64,000 nt of DNA from SKHV01 sp963678565 (GCA_963678565.1 OY782875.1:2728001-2792000); one strand, 5' to 3'. Shown: positions 55,574-64,000, counted from the first letter of the stretch. Notes: generated by a model not told the origin, from the sequence alone. Numbers and translations: made by a program.

Positions 55574-56080
55574 ATGACCTTAGAAAAACAATGGCATGTT
55601 TGCTATACGAAATCTAGAGCGGAGAAAGCAGTTGCTAAAGAATTAGAATTCATGGGAATTGACCATTTCCTGCCAATTCAAAAGAAATTGCGAAAATGGA
55701 GCGATCGTAAAAAATGGGTTGAAATGCCACTAATCAGTGGATACATCTTCGTCAATATCGACCGCAAAGAATACGACCGCGTTTTAAGTGTAAATGGCAT
55801 TGTTACTTATGTTCGATTTGAGAGACAAGCAGCCATTATCCCCGACCAACAAATTCAGCAATTAAAAGATCTGCTGGCAAAACAAGAAGCAGACATTAAA
55901 ATTGGAAGCGGCTACAAACCGGGCGACAGAGTTGAAGTGATTGCCGGACCATTAATCGGCACCAAAGGCAACCTAATTGATGTTAAAGGCAAAAAACAAG
56001 TGGTAATTAATTTCGAACAAATCGACATGAATTTTGCAGTTACAGTAAAAGTTGAAGATGTTACGAAGATTAAAGAATAA
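55574..56080 (+). CDS. UpxY/NusG-like transcription antiterminator
   Basis: I chose the start at 55574 (MTLEKQWHVCYTKSRAEK) because it matches family N-termini and follows a -7 box; an in-frame ATG at 55520 lies inside the upstream terminator. The 168-residue protein has an NGN domain about 6-100 (WHVCYTKSRAEKAVAKEL, PLISGYIFVNI, VTYVRF) and a KOW domain about 115-165 (GDRVEVIAGPLIGTKGNLI). Bacteroidota UpxY proteins are specialised NusG paralogues that prevent premature termination in the long capsule/exopolysaccharide operon they head. Here no polysaccharide gene follows; the next gene is convergent. Confidence 0.85.
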   Translation: MTLEKQWHVCYTKSRAEKAVAKELEFMGIDHFLPIQKKLRKWSDRKKWVEMPLISGYIFVNIDRKEYDRVLSVNGIVTYVRFERQAAIIPDQQIQQLKDLLAKQEADIKIGSGYKPGDRVEVIAGPLIGTKGNLIDVKGKKQVVINFEQIDMNFAVTVKVEDVTKIKE

Positions 56081-56094
56081 CAACATTCTCCAAT

Positions 56095-56814
56095 TTACAC
56101 ATCAATTGTAAAGCCATTAAAAGTCTCAAATTTCCAAATTTCAGCCACCGAGTTGATATCAATTTCGTAGGGTTTATATATTCGATTTGACGATACCAAT
56201 TGTAGCGTTCGCTCTTGCTCTATTTTATTGTATACAATTTTAAAAACAAGTCCTTCGTCGCGCATTACCACAATGCAAGGAGTTCCATTTTTTAGCTGCG
56301 TCCAGTCATCAATATACGAACAAGTCACCCACGAACCTTCAGGAATTGGCAACATCGAATCCCCTTCGATTTGAAAACAACGATACGTTTGCTCTTTGGG
56401 CAAAAATGGCAAACTAAACTTCGGTAAGGATGCAATAAAATCTAGATCGCCAAAACTGCTGGTATATCCCGCCTGCGCTTTCACCGGAACCAATTCGATA
56501 TTCTCATCGCCACTTTCGTTCACCGAAACAGCTAACAAACGCATTTGACTTCCGGTAATATCTACCTCATAACCTTTATCGATTTGTGAAAGCTGAAACT
56601 TATTCAACTGACTCAAGTTGTACCTTACCAAGGCATCAATCGAAATATGAAAATATTCTGCCATCCGAATTAACACCTTGAACGGTGGTTGCACTTTCTT
56701 TTCATAACCAGCTAAGGTTGTTCTTGTTATTCCCAAATCAGAAGCCAATTCCGACTGCGAAATTCGTTTTCGGGTACGAAGATATTTCAAGTTTTCAGCA
56801 AAAAACATACGCAA
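56095..56814 (-). CDS. XRE-S24 repressor (LexA/CI-like)
   Basis: A 239-residue regulator: N-terminal Cro/CI HTH about 6-62 (ISQSELASDLGITRTTLAGYEKK) and C-terminal S24 peptidase-like domain about 108-235. The catalytic serine is in IEGDSMLP near residue 152 and the lysine in VFKIV near residue 191. The Ala-Gly in VKAQAGY near residue 112 is a candidate self-cleavage site. Proteins of this kind repress DNA-damage genes and self-cleave on RecA filaments. It is divergent from dinB-dnaE, with a 16-bp palindrome in the shared 77-nt gap, so it is the likely SOS-type repressor of that pair. Confidence 0.88.
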   Translation of the reverse strand: MRMFFAENLKYLRTRKRISQSELASDLGITRTTLAGYEKKVQPPFKVLIRMAEYFHISIDALVRYNLSQLNKFQLSQIDKGYEVDITGSQMRLLAVSVNESGDENIELVPVKAQAGYTSSFGDLDFIASLPKFSLPFLPKEQTYRCFQIEGDSMLPIPEGSWVTCSYIDDWTQLKNGTPCIVVMRDEGLVFKIVYNKIEQERTLQLVSSNRIYKPYEIDINSVAEIWKFETFNGFTIDV

Positions 56815-56823
56815 CTTTTATTT

Positions 56824-56853
56824 CAAAGATACATTTTTTGACTATATTATCAA
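56824..56853 (-). promoter_or_regulatory. Promoter of the S24 repressor gene
   Basis: On the minus strand TTG (56853-56851), 19-nt spacer, then TATCTTTG (56831-56824), an exact -7 consensus. The box ends 9 nt before the start codon, so the mRNA leader would be very short. Confidence 0.55.
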
Positions 56854-56857
56854 CAAA

Positions 56858-56873
56858 ATAATGTCGACATTAT
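56858..56873. promoter_or_regulatory. 16-bp palindrome, candidate S24-repressor operator
   Basis: ATAATGTC/GACATTAT is a perfect inverted repeat in the S24-dinB divergent gap, 18 nt before the dinB start and next to the -33 region of the S24 promoter. A related half-site TATCGACAAAA follows directly. The position suits co-repression of both directions. Confidence 0.65.
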
Positions 56874-56891
56874 CGACAAAACTAAAAAACA

Positions 56892-58064
56892 ATGCAAAAA
56901 ACAATATTACATCTCGACTTGGATACCTTTTTTGTATCGTGTGAACGATTGATTGATAACCGACTCAATAATCGTCCGGTACTAATTGGCGGCACCTCCG
57001 ACCGTGGTGTAGTGGCAGCATGTAGCTACGAAGCCCGAAAGTTTGGGATACATTCGGCCATGCCCATGAAAATGGCTCGCAACCTTTGCCCACAAGCCAT
57101 TGTTGTAAAAGGCGACCATTCGAGCTACAGCAAGTTTTCGAACATGGTTACCGAAATCATTCACGAAAAGGCACCAGTATTCGAAAAATCATCGATCGAC
57201 GAATTTTACCTCGATATTAGTGGAATGGATCAGTATGTGGCAACCAGCTATGTTTGGGCTCAAGAGCTGCGCGACAAAATTATCAAGGAAACACATTTGC
57301 CTATTTCGTTTGGTTTATCGACCAGCAAAACAGTATCAAAAATCGGAACAGGAGAAGCAAAACCCAACAACCACCTATTTATAAAAAACGGAACAGAAAA
57401 GCCATTTCTTTCGCCCTTATCGATCCGAAAGATTCCAATGATTGGCAATCAAACTTATCGAAAACTTCGAAGTTTGGGCATCGAAAAAATACACACCATT
57501 CAGGAAACGCCACAAGAATTAATGTCGAGTGTATTGGGGCAAAATGGCAATTTAATATGGAAAAAAGCACAAGGAATAGACAATACCCCAGTCATTCCTT
57601 TTCAGGAACGAAAATCGATTTCAACCGAGCGAACCTTCGAGAAAGATACCACCGATGTTACCCTACTTCGAAGCATTGTAATTGCCATGGCTGAGCGCCT
57701 AGCCTACGAGCTTCGAAGCAAAGAAAAAGTATGCGCTTGCGTGTCGGTAAAAATTCGCTATTCCGACTTTCAAACACACAGCAAGCAACGGCGCATCCCT
57801 TACACATCGCTCGACCATACGCTTATTGAAACCGTGCTCGATTTATTTAGCTCGATTTACGAACGAAGAGTACTGATTCGACTCATTGGTGTAAAATTCA
57901 GCAACTTGGTAGGTGGTACTTATCAAATGCGACTGTTTGAAGATTCGGAAAAACTAATCAAACTCTACCAAGCCATGGACAACATGCGCAAGCGCTTTGG
58001 AAAAGATAAAATACAACGCGCCGTGGGGCTGAACAATAAATTCAAAATGGAAGAAGAGAAATAA
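56892..58064 (+). CDS. dinB: Y-family DNA polymerase IV (DinB-type)
   Basis: A 390-residue translesion polymerase. The catalytic carboxylates are intact: D9 in HLDLDTFFVSCE, and D103-E104 in SSIDEFYLDIS. Palm/fingers about 1-235, then the little-finger domain about 240-345, with C-terminal tail. The intact active site separates it from the catalytically dead ImuB proteins. It is the first gene of a two-gene unit with dnaE (41-nt gap), opposite the S24 repressor, so SOS-type induction is probable. Confidence 0.93.
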   Translation: MQKTILHLDLDTFFVSCERLIDNRLNNRPVLIGGTSDRGVVAACSYEARKFGIHSAMPMKMARNLCPQAIVVKGDHSSYSKFSNMVTEIIHEKAPVFEKSSIDEFYLDISGMDQYVATSYVWAQELRDKIIKETHLPISFGLSTSKTVSKIGTGEAKPNNHLFIKNGTEKPFLSPLSIRKIPMIGNQTYRKLRSLGIEKIHTIQETPQELMSSVLGQNGNLIWKKAQGIDNTPVIPFQERKSISTERTFEKDTTDVTLLRSIVIAMAERLAYELRSKEKVCACVSVKIRYSDFQTHSKQRRIPYTSLDHTLIETVLDLFSSIYERRVLIRLIGVKFSNLVGGTYQMRLFEDSEKLIKLYQAMDNMRKRFGKDKIQRAVGLNNKFKMEEEK

Positions 58065-58105
58065 ACATTCAACTATTTAAAGGACTAAAAATTCAGAAAC
58101 AAGAA

Positions 58106-61096
58106 ATGACTAATTGCGAAAATACAGAGCAATATCCAAAGTCTCCTTCAGGAGATTTAGGGGCAATAAATTGTCACTCCTATTATAGTTTTAAATATGG
58201 CACTATGTCGCCCGACGAACTACTACAAGAGATTTCAAAAAGTGGCTTTAAAAGTTTCGCACTCACTGACATCAATAGCACATCGGCGGTGATCGATATT
58301 ATCCGACGTGCGCGTGAATTTGAGATTCATACAGCAGTGGGAATCGATTTTAGAAATAGTGCACAACAACAATTTATTGCCATTGCAAAAAACAACCAAG
58401 GCTACCGCGAAATGAATGAATTTTTGTCGACGTATCTGCACGAAAAAACAAAAATCCCCAGCAATGCTCCAAATTTCGAACACTGCTTTGTCATCTATCC
58501 CTTTCAATCGAAATTACGCCCATTGAACTCCAATGAATTCATCGGTATAAAAAGTGCTGACTTGTCACATCTCCCCTTTTCCGACTGGAAAAACAAAAAC
58601 GAAAAGCTGGTAATAATGCAAAGCATTACCTTCCGAAACAAGCGCGACTATAACCTTCATCGCATCCTGCGTGCCATCGACAACAATACCCTACTAAGTA
58701 AGCTCCCCAAAGAAGAACAAGCAGTTTTTGAACAGGAATTAAACATCACAGCAAATGAGCTTCAACAACAATTTATAGACTATCCTCAACTTATCGAAAA
58801 CACCAATCAACTATTACAAAATAGCCAAGTCTCCTTCGACTTCAGCAACAACAAAAACAAAAAGCTGTTTTCGAATTCTGCCGAAGAAGATTTTCAGCTA
58901 CTAAAGAAAGCCTGCTACAAAGGAATGGCCTATCGATTTCCGGAGCCAGATAATGAAGTTTTTGATCGGCTCGACAAAGAACTCAAAGTAATTAAAGAAC
59001 TGGGCTACTGCACTTATTTTCTGATTAACTGGGATCTGGTTGAATATGCCCAACGCCAAAACTATTTTTATGTAGGACGAGGAAGTGGCGCCAATAGCTT
59101 GGTTGCTTATTTACTGCGCATTACCAACGTCGACCCCGTTGAATTAGACCTTTATTTCGAGCGCTTTATTAATCCTTATCGAAATTCACCACCCGATTTC
59201 GATATCGATTTTTCGTGGACCGATCGCGAAGACATCACCCGCTATTTGTTTGAAAAATATAACAACGAACACACTGCGCTTTTGGGTACCTACATCACTT
59301 TCAACCATAAATCAGCCTTTCGAGAAGTCGGTAAAGTTTTCGGATTACCCGATGAAGAAATCACCAAATTGCAGAAAACCCCCGATCCGAATGCCGCCGA
59401 TGAATATGGGAAATGGGTAATCTGCTACAGCAAATACATCGACGGGCTCCCGAGTCATTGCAGCATACACAGCAGTGGAATTATCATCACAGAACAGCCA
59501 ATTAGCGACTATTCGGCAACAGAACTCCTGCCCAAAGGATTTCCCTCTACGCAGTTCGACATGCAAGTAGCCGAAGATGTTTGTATTTACAAGTTTGATA
59601 TTCTTAGTCAGCGAGGATTGGGAAAAATAAAGGACACGGTCGACCTTATTGAGCAAAACCACAACATCAAAATCGACATCCATAATACGCGTCGGTTTAT
59701 GTACGACGAAAGCGTTGTTCATTTACTAAAACGCGGACAAGCCATTGGCTGCTTCTATATAGAATCGCCAGCCATGCGGATGCTGCTCACCAAACTTAAG
59801 GCCGGCGACTACAAAAGTTTAGTGGCAGCTAGTTCTATCATTCGCCCCGGCGTAGCTAAAAGCGGAATGATGCGAGAATATATCATTCGTTTTCAGAACA
59901 AACAGCTACGTGAGATTGCCCGCCAATCACTTCCTGAATTGTATGAAATTCTGGAAGAAACCTATGGCGTAATGGTTTACCAGGAAGATGTAATTAAAGT
60001 GGCTCACTATTTTGCTGATTTGTCGCTTGACGAAGCCGATGTGCTACGCCGTGGCATGTCGTGGAAATTCAGACAGCGCAATGAATTTTGGAAAATACGC
60101 GACAAGTTTTTCTCAAACTGCTATAGAAAAGGATACGAAGAAGAAACCATTGCCAATATTTGGAAACAAGTAGAAAGCTTTGCCAATTATGCTTTTGCCA
60201 AAGGGCATTCGGCCAGCTATGCAGTAGAAAGCTTTCAAGCGCTCTACTTAAAAGCCTACTACCCAATTGAATATATGACGGCCACGCTCAATAATGGAGG
60301 TGGTTTTTATTCGCCCCACTTATACATTCACGAAGCACGCTTGCATGGTGCAATTATCGAAGCACCTTGCATCAACAAAAGCGATTATATGAATCGCGTG
60401 GAAGGAGATCAGATCTATTTGGGATTTTATCTTCTGGGGGAATTTGAACGAGAAATTGCACTTGCAATTATTGAAGAACGAAATAAAAATGGAGTCTACC
60501 TTGATTTACCTGATTTCTTAAAACGCATTACCATTTCGGTAGAACAACTTTCTATTTTAATTCGAATCAACGCCTTCCGATTTACCGGAAAACACAAAAA
60601 AGAATTGCTCTGGGACATCCATTACCGATTGAATAAAAAGAAAGTCAACCACAACAAACAAACACTTTTTGAACCGGAGGTAAAAACCTTTGAACTGCCC
60701 GAACTGTACGAACACAAATTAGACGATGCTTACGACCAATTAGAAATACTCGGATTCACACTCCAGTCACCATTCGACTTGATTGCTTCTGAAAGCATCA
60801 CTTCGATATTGGCAAGCGATCTCCGCAATAAACTCAATGAATATGTAAGCATCACCAGTTTTTTGATTACCAGAAAACCCACCAGAAGCAGCAATGGCAA
60901 GCTCATGTTTTTTGGAACTTGGATCGATCAGAAAGGCCAGTGGATCGACACTGTTCATTTTCCACCTTCGGCCGCAAAATATCCATTTCGAGGACCGGGA
61001 TGCTACCAAATTGGAGGAAAAGTTGTTGAAGAATACGGATTCATTACTATCGAGGTAGCGCGCATGTTCCGAATTGATACACTCAAACCTGAATAA
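58106..61096 (+). CDS. dnaE: DNA polymerase III alpha subunit, short DnaE-type (error-prone paralogue)
   Basis: A 996-residue C-family polymerase, shorter than the ~1160-residue replicative DnaE. PHP domain about 18-230, polymerase core with catalytic D366 and D368 in PPDFDIDF, helix-hairpin-helix region, and a C-terminal OB-like domain about 915-985. In the PHP domain the first metal-binding motif reads NCHSYYS, where the usual HxH would be, so the first histidine is lost and the PHP nuclease site is probably inactive. Pairing with a Y-family polymerase and an S24 repressor resembles mutagenesis cassettes (ImuB-DnaE2 type). A second, replicative dnaE is expected elsewhere in the genome. Confidence 0.9.
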   Translation: MTNCENTEQYPKSPSGDLGAINCHSYYSFKYGTMSPDELLQEISKSGFKSFALTDINSTSAVIDIIRRAREFEIHTAVGIDFRNSAQQQFIAIAKNNQGYREMNEFLSTYLHEKTKIPSNAPNFEHCFVIYPFQSKLRPLNSNEFIGIKSADLSHLPFSDWKNKNEKLVIMQSITFRNKRDYNLHRILRAIDNNTLLSKLPKEEQAVFEQELNITANELQQQFIDYPQLIENTNQLLQNSQVSFDFSNNKNKKLFSNSAEEDFQLLKKACYKGMAYRFPEPDNEVFDRLDKELKVIKELGYCTYFLINWDLVEYAQRQNYFYVGRGSGANSLVAYLLRITNVDPVELDLYFERFINPYRNSPPDFDIDFSWTDREDITRYLFEKYNNEHTALLGTYITFNHKSAFREVGKVFGLPDEEITKLQKTPDPNAADEYGKWVICYSKYIDGLPSHCSIHSSGIIITEQPISDYSATELLPKGFPSTQFDMQVAEDVCIYKFDILSQRGLGKIKDTVDLIEQNHNIKIDIHNTRRFMYDESVVHLLKRGQAIGCFYIESPAMRMLLTKLKAGDYKSLVAASSIIRPGVAKSGMMREYIIRFQNKQLREIARQSLPELYEILEETYGVMVYQEDVIKVAHYFADLSLDEADVLRRGMSWKFRQRNEFWKIRDKFFSNCYRKGYEEETIANIWKQVESFANYAFAKGHSASYAVESFQALYLKAYYPIEYMTATLNNGGGFYSPHLYIHEARLHGAIIEAPCINKSDYMNRVEGDQIYLGFYLLGEFEREIALAIIEERNKNGVYLDLPDFLKRITISVEQLSILIRINAFRFTGKHKKELLWDIHYRLNKKKVNHNKQTLFEPEVKTFELPELYEHKLDDAYDQLEILGFTLQSPFDLIASESITSILASDLRNKLNEYVSITSFLITRKPTRSSNGKLMFFGTWIDQKGQWIDTVHFPPSAAKYPFRGPGCYQIGGKVVEEYGFITIEVARMFRIDTLKPE

Positions 61097-61121
61097 GAGC
61101 AACCAATTGAAACAGAACAAA

Positions 61122-61150
61122 AAAGGCAAGCATTCAGAATGCTTGCCTTT
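61122..61150 (+). terminator. Bidirectional terminator after dnaE
   Basis: A 13-bp perfect stem (61122-61134 with 61138-61150; core GGCAAGCATT/AATGCTTGCC) with 3-nt loop, flanked by A and T runs. It lies between convergent dnaE and the DUF4494 gene. Confidence 0.8.
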
Positions 61151-61195
61151 ATATTATAATTAGATGATTTTTTCAGATCTGAAATCGACAAAAAA

Positions 61196-61753
61196 TTAAT
61201 CTTCGCTTTCTTCGGTAATATCTTCCAAATCAGCATCATCAACAGAACTCTCCTCTTCAAGCTCAGCAATAGGCTCAACTTCGGCAACAGGCTCCTTAGT
61301 TACAATCTTATCCTTTAATTCTTCGTCTTCAAAATAAGGAAAGACTTCAACAATTGGGCTCAATGCAATAGAAGTAACTGCGTAAGGCACCAACATATAT
61401 TCCAATCCTTTTTCGAGTTTCTTCAAACCGTCGTTAATATCGTCGGCCATTACCAATACATAATTGTTAACCTTCTTCTCACGACCGGCTTCTTCATCAA
61501 TGGTAATTAAGCTAATTTTTGCTTTGTACCACCATTCGCCATTGTCGTCGGAGATAACTTCTGTTATATTTGATTTCTTAATATTTACAACCTGAAACTC
61601 ACCATTCGTAAGGGTTTGCATTTGATGAAAAATTCGGGTTTCTGCATCGGTAAAAGATACAGCATCTAACAAGTACGAATCGTTCACTTTACGTTCATGA
61701 CCACCTTGGTCAATCTTCATATATTTCACTTTGCATTCAAACCACGTTTGCAT
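61196..61753 (-). CDS. DUF4494 domain-containing protein
   Basis: A 185-residue cytoplasmic protein without signal peptide. Residues about 1-150 match what I know as DUF4494 (start MQTWFECKVKYMKIDQGG; WWYKAKISLITIDEE; VPYAVTSIALSPIVEVF), a Bacteroidota family of unknown function. The last ~35 residues are highly acidic (Glu/Asp-rich). It is convergent with dnaE across a shared terminator. The minus strand reads TATCTTTG about 23 nt before its start, a possible -7 box. No function is proposed. Confidence 0.8.
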   Translation of the reverse strand: MQTWFECKVKYMKIDQGGHERKVNDSYLLDAVSFTDAETRIFHQMQTLTNGEFQVVNIKKSNITEVISDDNGEWWYKAKISLITIDEEAGREKKVNNYVLVMADDINDGLKKLEKGLEYMLVPYAVTSIALSPIVEVFPYFEDEELKDKIVTKEPVAEVEPIAELEEESSVDDADLEDITEESED

Positions 61754-61843
61754 AATTTATTTTTTAAATGAGCAACAAAGATAAATCTTTCTTGAAGTAG
61801 AAGTTTTATTCGATAAACGATTTATTAACAAAATATTCAGAAA

Positions 61844-61876
61844 ATAAAAATGGCTACTTGAAATGCAGCCATTTAA
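61844..61876 (-). terminator. Rho-independent terminator of the aldolase gene
   Basis: An 8-bp stem AAATGGCT (61848-61855)/AGCCATTT (61867-61874) with 11-nt loop, followed on the minus strand by a T-rich run. It lies 16 nt past the stop. Confidence 0.65.
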
Positions 61877-61891
61877 TATATTGTATTGCTT

Positions 61892-62557
61892 TTAAAATTC
61901 GATATCGTATAGTCCTTTTGCATCTTGTTCAAAAGTTTTCACACTAATATCTGTCATCGGATGTGAAATCAATTGGAATAACAATTCGGGATTAATGGTT
62001 GCCGAATGTGCTTGCTTCATACTCACACGATAAATTTGATCGACAGTTTTAAAACTAGCAGCCAACACTTTTGTATTTAAACCATAGTCGATAATATTTT
62101 TTGCAATATCGCCCACTACATCAATACCGTGCGACGAGATATTATCTAAACGACTCACATAGGGCGCCACATAATCGGCTCCGGCTTTAGCTGCCACCAA
62201 AGCTTGCTGTTGCGTAAAAATTGCTGTAGCCGTTATATTTAAGCCCGCATCTTTTAAAATCCGCATCGCCTTATAACCTTCGGGAGTTACTGGTATTTTT
62301 ACAAAATAATTATCTCCTAAATCGAAGTAATTTTTATAAACTTTTGCTTCGTGCACAATATCGTCGGCTTTATCACTTTTCATTTGAACATGCAACATTC
62401 CGGCACCAACAATTTTCTGAATTCTTTCAATTGTTTCCGAAAGTGGATTACCCGATTGTTTAAGAATAGTTGGATTGGTAGTTACTCCCTCTAATGGGAA
62501 AAAATCATAGAGCTTTTCTAATGCTGAAATATCAGCCGTATCTGCCATGTAAATCAT
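61892..62557 (-). CDS. fsa: Fructose-6-phosphate aldolase (transaldolase-like)
   Basis: 221 residues from the start at 62557 (MIYMADTADISALEKLY); a longer reading from 62587 is less like the family. It has the compact (beta/alpha)8 fold of FSA/MipB transaldolases: GVTTNPTILKQSG (24-36), the Schiff-base lysine K87 in YFVKIPVTPEG, and the late SHGIDVV and LAASFKTVDQI parts. FSA proteins cleave or form fructose-6-phosphate from dihydroxyacetone and glyceraldehyde-3-phosphate, or act as transaldolases in the pentose-phosphate pathway. The latter would suit an organism growing on pentoses, but that is inference. Confidence 0.9.
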   Translation of the reverse strand: MIYMADTADISALEKLYDFFPLEGVTTNPTILKQSGNPLSETIERIQKIVGAGMLHVQMKSDKADDIVHEAKVYKNYFDLGDNYFVKIPVTPEGYKAMRILKDAGLNITATAIFTQQQALVAAKAGADYVAPYVSRLDNISSHGIDVVGDIAKNIIDYGLNTKVLAASFKTVDQIYRVSMKQAHSATINPELLFQLISHPMTDISVKTFEQDAKGLYDIEF

Positions 62558-62989
62558 AGAGCAATATTTATTGATAATTTGCAACAAAGTTGTTCATAAT
62601 AAATTAAAACAAGAGCATATCCGGACTCATTTATTTGTAGTTCATTATTATTTAATCTCAAGTAAGCCATAAAAACCATTAAACAATTTCTTAACATTAC
62701 ATTTATTAATGCTTATTAAAATCCAGTCCAAATTAAGTTAAAGCATCGAAGTATCCATCAGCTTATAACACCTTGATTTACTGACACTAACCGACACAAA
62801 AAGGTAAAAACAAGAAAATCTCAAACCGCTTGTACCACAACACTTTATCACATCGACTTTCTTTGATTTGTTAACTTTTTTTCAAAGTTCGATTTTTAGT
62901 TAAAATAATTTAAAAGCTTTTTTTGCCCAGCCGCAGGAATGGTTATCTTTGGGCTGATTTAAATTAGCAAAATTTAAAAAACCAATTTT
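62558..62989. other. Divergent intergenic region between fsa and the CoA-transferase
   Basis: 432 nt, AT-rich, no gene. It holds the CoA-transferase promoter at 62922-62951. Apart from that only a weak AACTTT/AAAGTT inverted repeat is seen at 62873-62889. Confidence 0.5.
62922..62951 (+). promoter_or_regulatory. Promoter of the CoA-transferase gene
   Basis: TTTG at 62922-62925, an 18-nt spacer and an exact -7 box TATCTTTG at 62944-62951. It lies 38 nt before the start codon. This is one of the best promoter matches in the window. Confidence 0.7.
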
Positions 62990-64000
62990 ATGAGCAATAT
63001 TAATTTTATTACGCCTGAAGAGGCAGTTAAAGTAATAAAATCAGGTGACCGTGTACATTTAAGTGGAGTTGCTGTAACACCACACATTTTAATTAGACCA
63101 ATGGTTGAAAGAGGGCGTAATGGAGAACTTTCCGACGTTAAAATTCAACATATTCATATCGAAGGTCAAGTTGATTTTGCAAATCCTGAATTTGAAGGCA
63201 TTTTTTGTTCCGAGCAATTCTTTGTTGGCGGAAACCTTCGTAAACAAACTCAAGCAGGTTATGCAGATTACATTCCTGTTTTCTTAAGCGAAACTCAAAA
63301 ATTAATTCGCCAAGGATATTTAAAGGTAAATGTTGCGATGATCATGTGTTCTACACCAGACAAACATGGGTTCGTAAGTTTAGGTACTTCGGTAGATTCA
63401 ACATTGGCAGCTATTGAAAATGCTGATATTGTAATTGCAGCAGTTAACCCTAATGTACCAAGAGCATGGGGTGATGCAATGATACCTCTTAGCTATATTG
63501 ATTATTGTGTTGAAGACGATAGTCCATTATATGCTCATGATATGGGGGAACTTTGTGAAACAGATATCCAAATTGGTAAAAATGTTGCCGAACTAGTTGA
63601 AGATGGAGCTTGTCTTCAAATGGGAATTGGTGGTATTCCGAATGCTGTTTTAGCTCAGTTAGGAAACCATAAAGATTTAGGTGTTCACACCGAAATGTTT
63701 GCTGATGGAATTCTTCCTTTGGTTGAAAAAGGAGTGGTTAACGGACGCAATAAAGCAATTGATAAAGGTAAAATGGTTGCATCATTCTTGATGGGATCAA
63801 AAAAATTATATGATTTTGTCGACGACAACCCAATGGTTGCCATGATGGACGTTGGTCACACCAATAACGTTCACATGATTCGTAAAAATCCAAAAGTAAC
63901 AGCAATTAATTCTGCATTGGCTATTGATTTAACTGGTCAGGTTTGTGCCGATTCAATTGGTATCAAACACTATTCTGGCGTTGGTGGTCAAATCGATTTT
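62990..64000 (+). CDS. Acetyl-CoA hydrolase/CoA-transferase family protein (3' end missing)
   Basis: An open frame of 337 codons beginning MSNINFITPEEAVKVIKSGD and running off the window end, so the C-terminal part is absent (family length about 430). It has PDKHGFVSLGTSVDS, MGIGGIPNAVLAQLG and VHTEMFADG, where E235 is the probable catalytic glutamate that forms the CoA thioester, and later MDVGHTNN and YSGVGGQIDF. Members move CoA between acetate, butyrate, propionate, succinate or 4-hydroxybutyrate; the substrate is not readable here. A strong promoter lies upstream. Confidence 0.92.
   Translation, partial: MSNINFITPEEAVKVIKSGDRVHLSGVAVTPHILIRPMVERGRNGELSDVKIQHIHIEGQVDFANPEFEGIFCSEQFFVGGNLRKQTQAGYADYIPVFLSETQKLIRQGYLKVNVAMIMCSTPDKHGFVSLGTSVDSTLAAIENADIVIAAVNPNVPRAWGDAMIPLSYIDYCVEDDSPLYAHDMGELCETDIQIGKNVAELVEDGACLQMGIGGIPNAVLAQLGNHKDLGVHTEMFADGILPLVEKGVVNGRNKAIDKGKMVASFLMGSKKLYDFVDDNPMVAMMDVGHTNNVHMIRKNPKVTAINSALAIDLTGQVCADSIGIKHYSGVGGQIDF

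Noticed and set aside
1..64000. CRISPR arrays, insertion sequences, prophage or integrase genes
   Set aside because: No regular repeat-spacer pattern, transposase-like protein or terminal inverted repeat pair was recognised.

Overview
The window is AT-rich chromosomal DNA from a member of the Bacteroidota. This is shown by a PorQ-type type IX secretion gene, C-terminal sorting-like domains on secreted enzymes, hybrid two-component regulators with Reg_prop/Y_Y_Y sensors, an UpxY/NusG-like antiterminator and many promoters with a TAnnTTTG -7 box. The mixture suggests a free-living, polysaccharide-degrading relative of the Marinilabiliales, but that placement is an inference; no rRNA or other decisive marker is present.

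Layout. (1) 1-3.0 kb, plus strand: housekeeping block porQ-cmk-ispH, then tRNA-Lys(TTT). (2) 3.2-43.1 kb: a large hemicellulose island in three regulatory blocks. Block A (minus strand, 3.2-15.6 kb) holds a hybrid two-component system (HTCS), a GH29, a GH97 and a secreted GH11 xylanase. Block B (minus strand, 16.1-23.3 kb) holds a membrane propeller-AraC regulator without kinase or receiver, a protein with two GH43 modules, and a GH31 lipoprotein. Block C (plus strand, 23.8-43.1 kb) holds a GH43-CBM6, a second HTCS, then an eight-gene run: GH43 lipoprotein, GH115, SGNH acetylesterase, GPH-family symporter, GH10 xylanase, signal-less GH43, GH43-CBM6 and another GH43. (3) 43.2-49.2 kb: membrane-anchored XRE regulator preceded by a palindrome cluster, MDR oxidoreductase, VOC protein, serine hydrolase and GH35. 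(4) 49.3-64 kb: tRNA-Leu(GAG), ferredoxin-NADP reductase-like protein, fused 2-oxoacid dehydrogenase E1, divergent peroxiredoxin/perR pair, PfkB kinase, UpxY-like antiterminator, an S24 repressor / DinB / DnaE mutagenesis-type cassette, DUF4494 protein, fructose-6-phosphate aldolase, and the start of a CoA-transferase cut by the window end.

How the island should work (inference from families): GH11 and GH10 cut the xylan backbone. GH115 removes (methyl)glucuronic acid, the SGNH esterase removes acetyl groups, the GH43-CBM6 and other GH43 enzymes remove arabinose or xylose, and GH31, GH97 and GH29 strip alpha-linked xylose/glucose, galactose and fucose-like (possibly L-galactose) decorations. 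The symporter would import short xylo-oligosaccharides for the cytoplasmic GH43. The combination fits a highly substituted glucuronoarabinoxylan. No SusC/SusD pair is present anywhere in the window, which is unusual for so complete a set.

The clearest regulatory reading is at 53.6-53.8 kb. Two identical 15-nt PerR-type palindromes each overlap the -7 box of one of the two divergent genes prx and perR. A 16-bp palindrome between the S24 regulator and dinB, and an inverted-repeat cluster in front of the membrane-anchored XRE gene, are probable operators. No insertion sequences, CRISPR arrays or prophage genes were seen.
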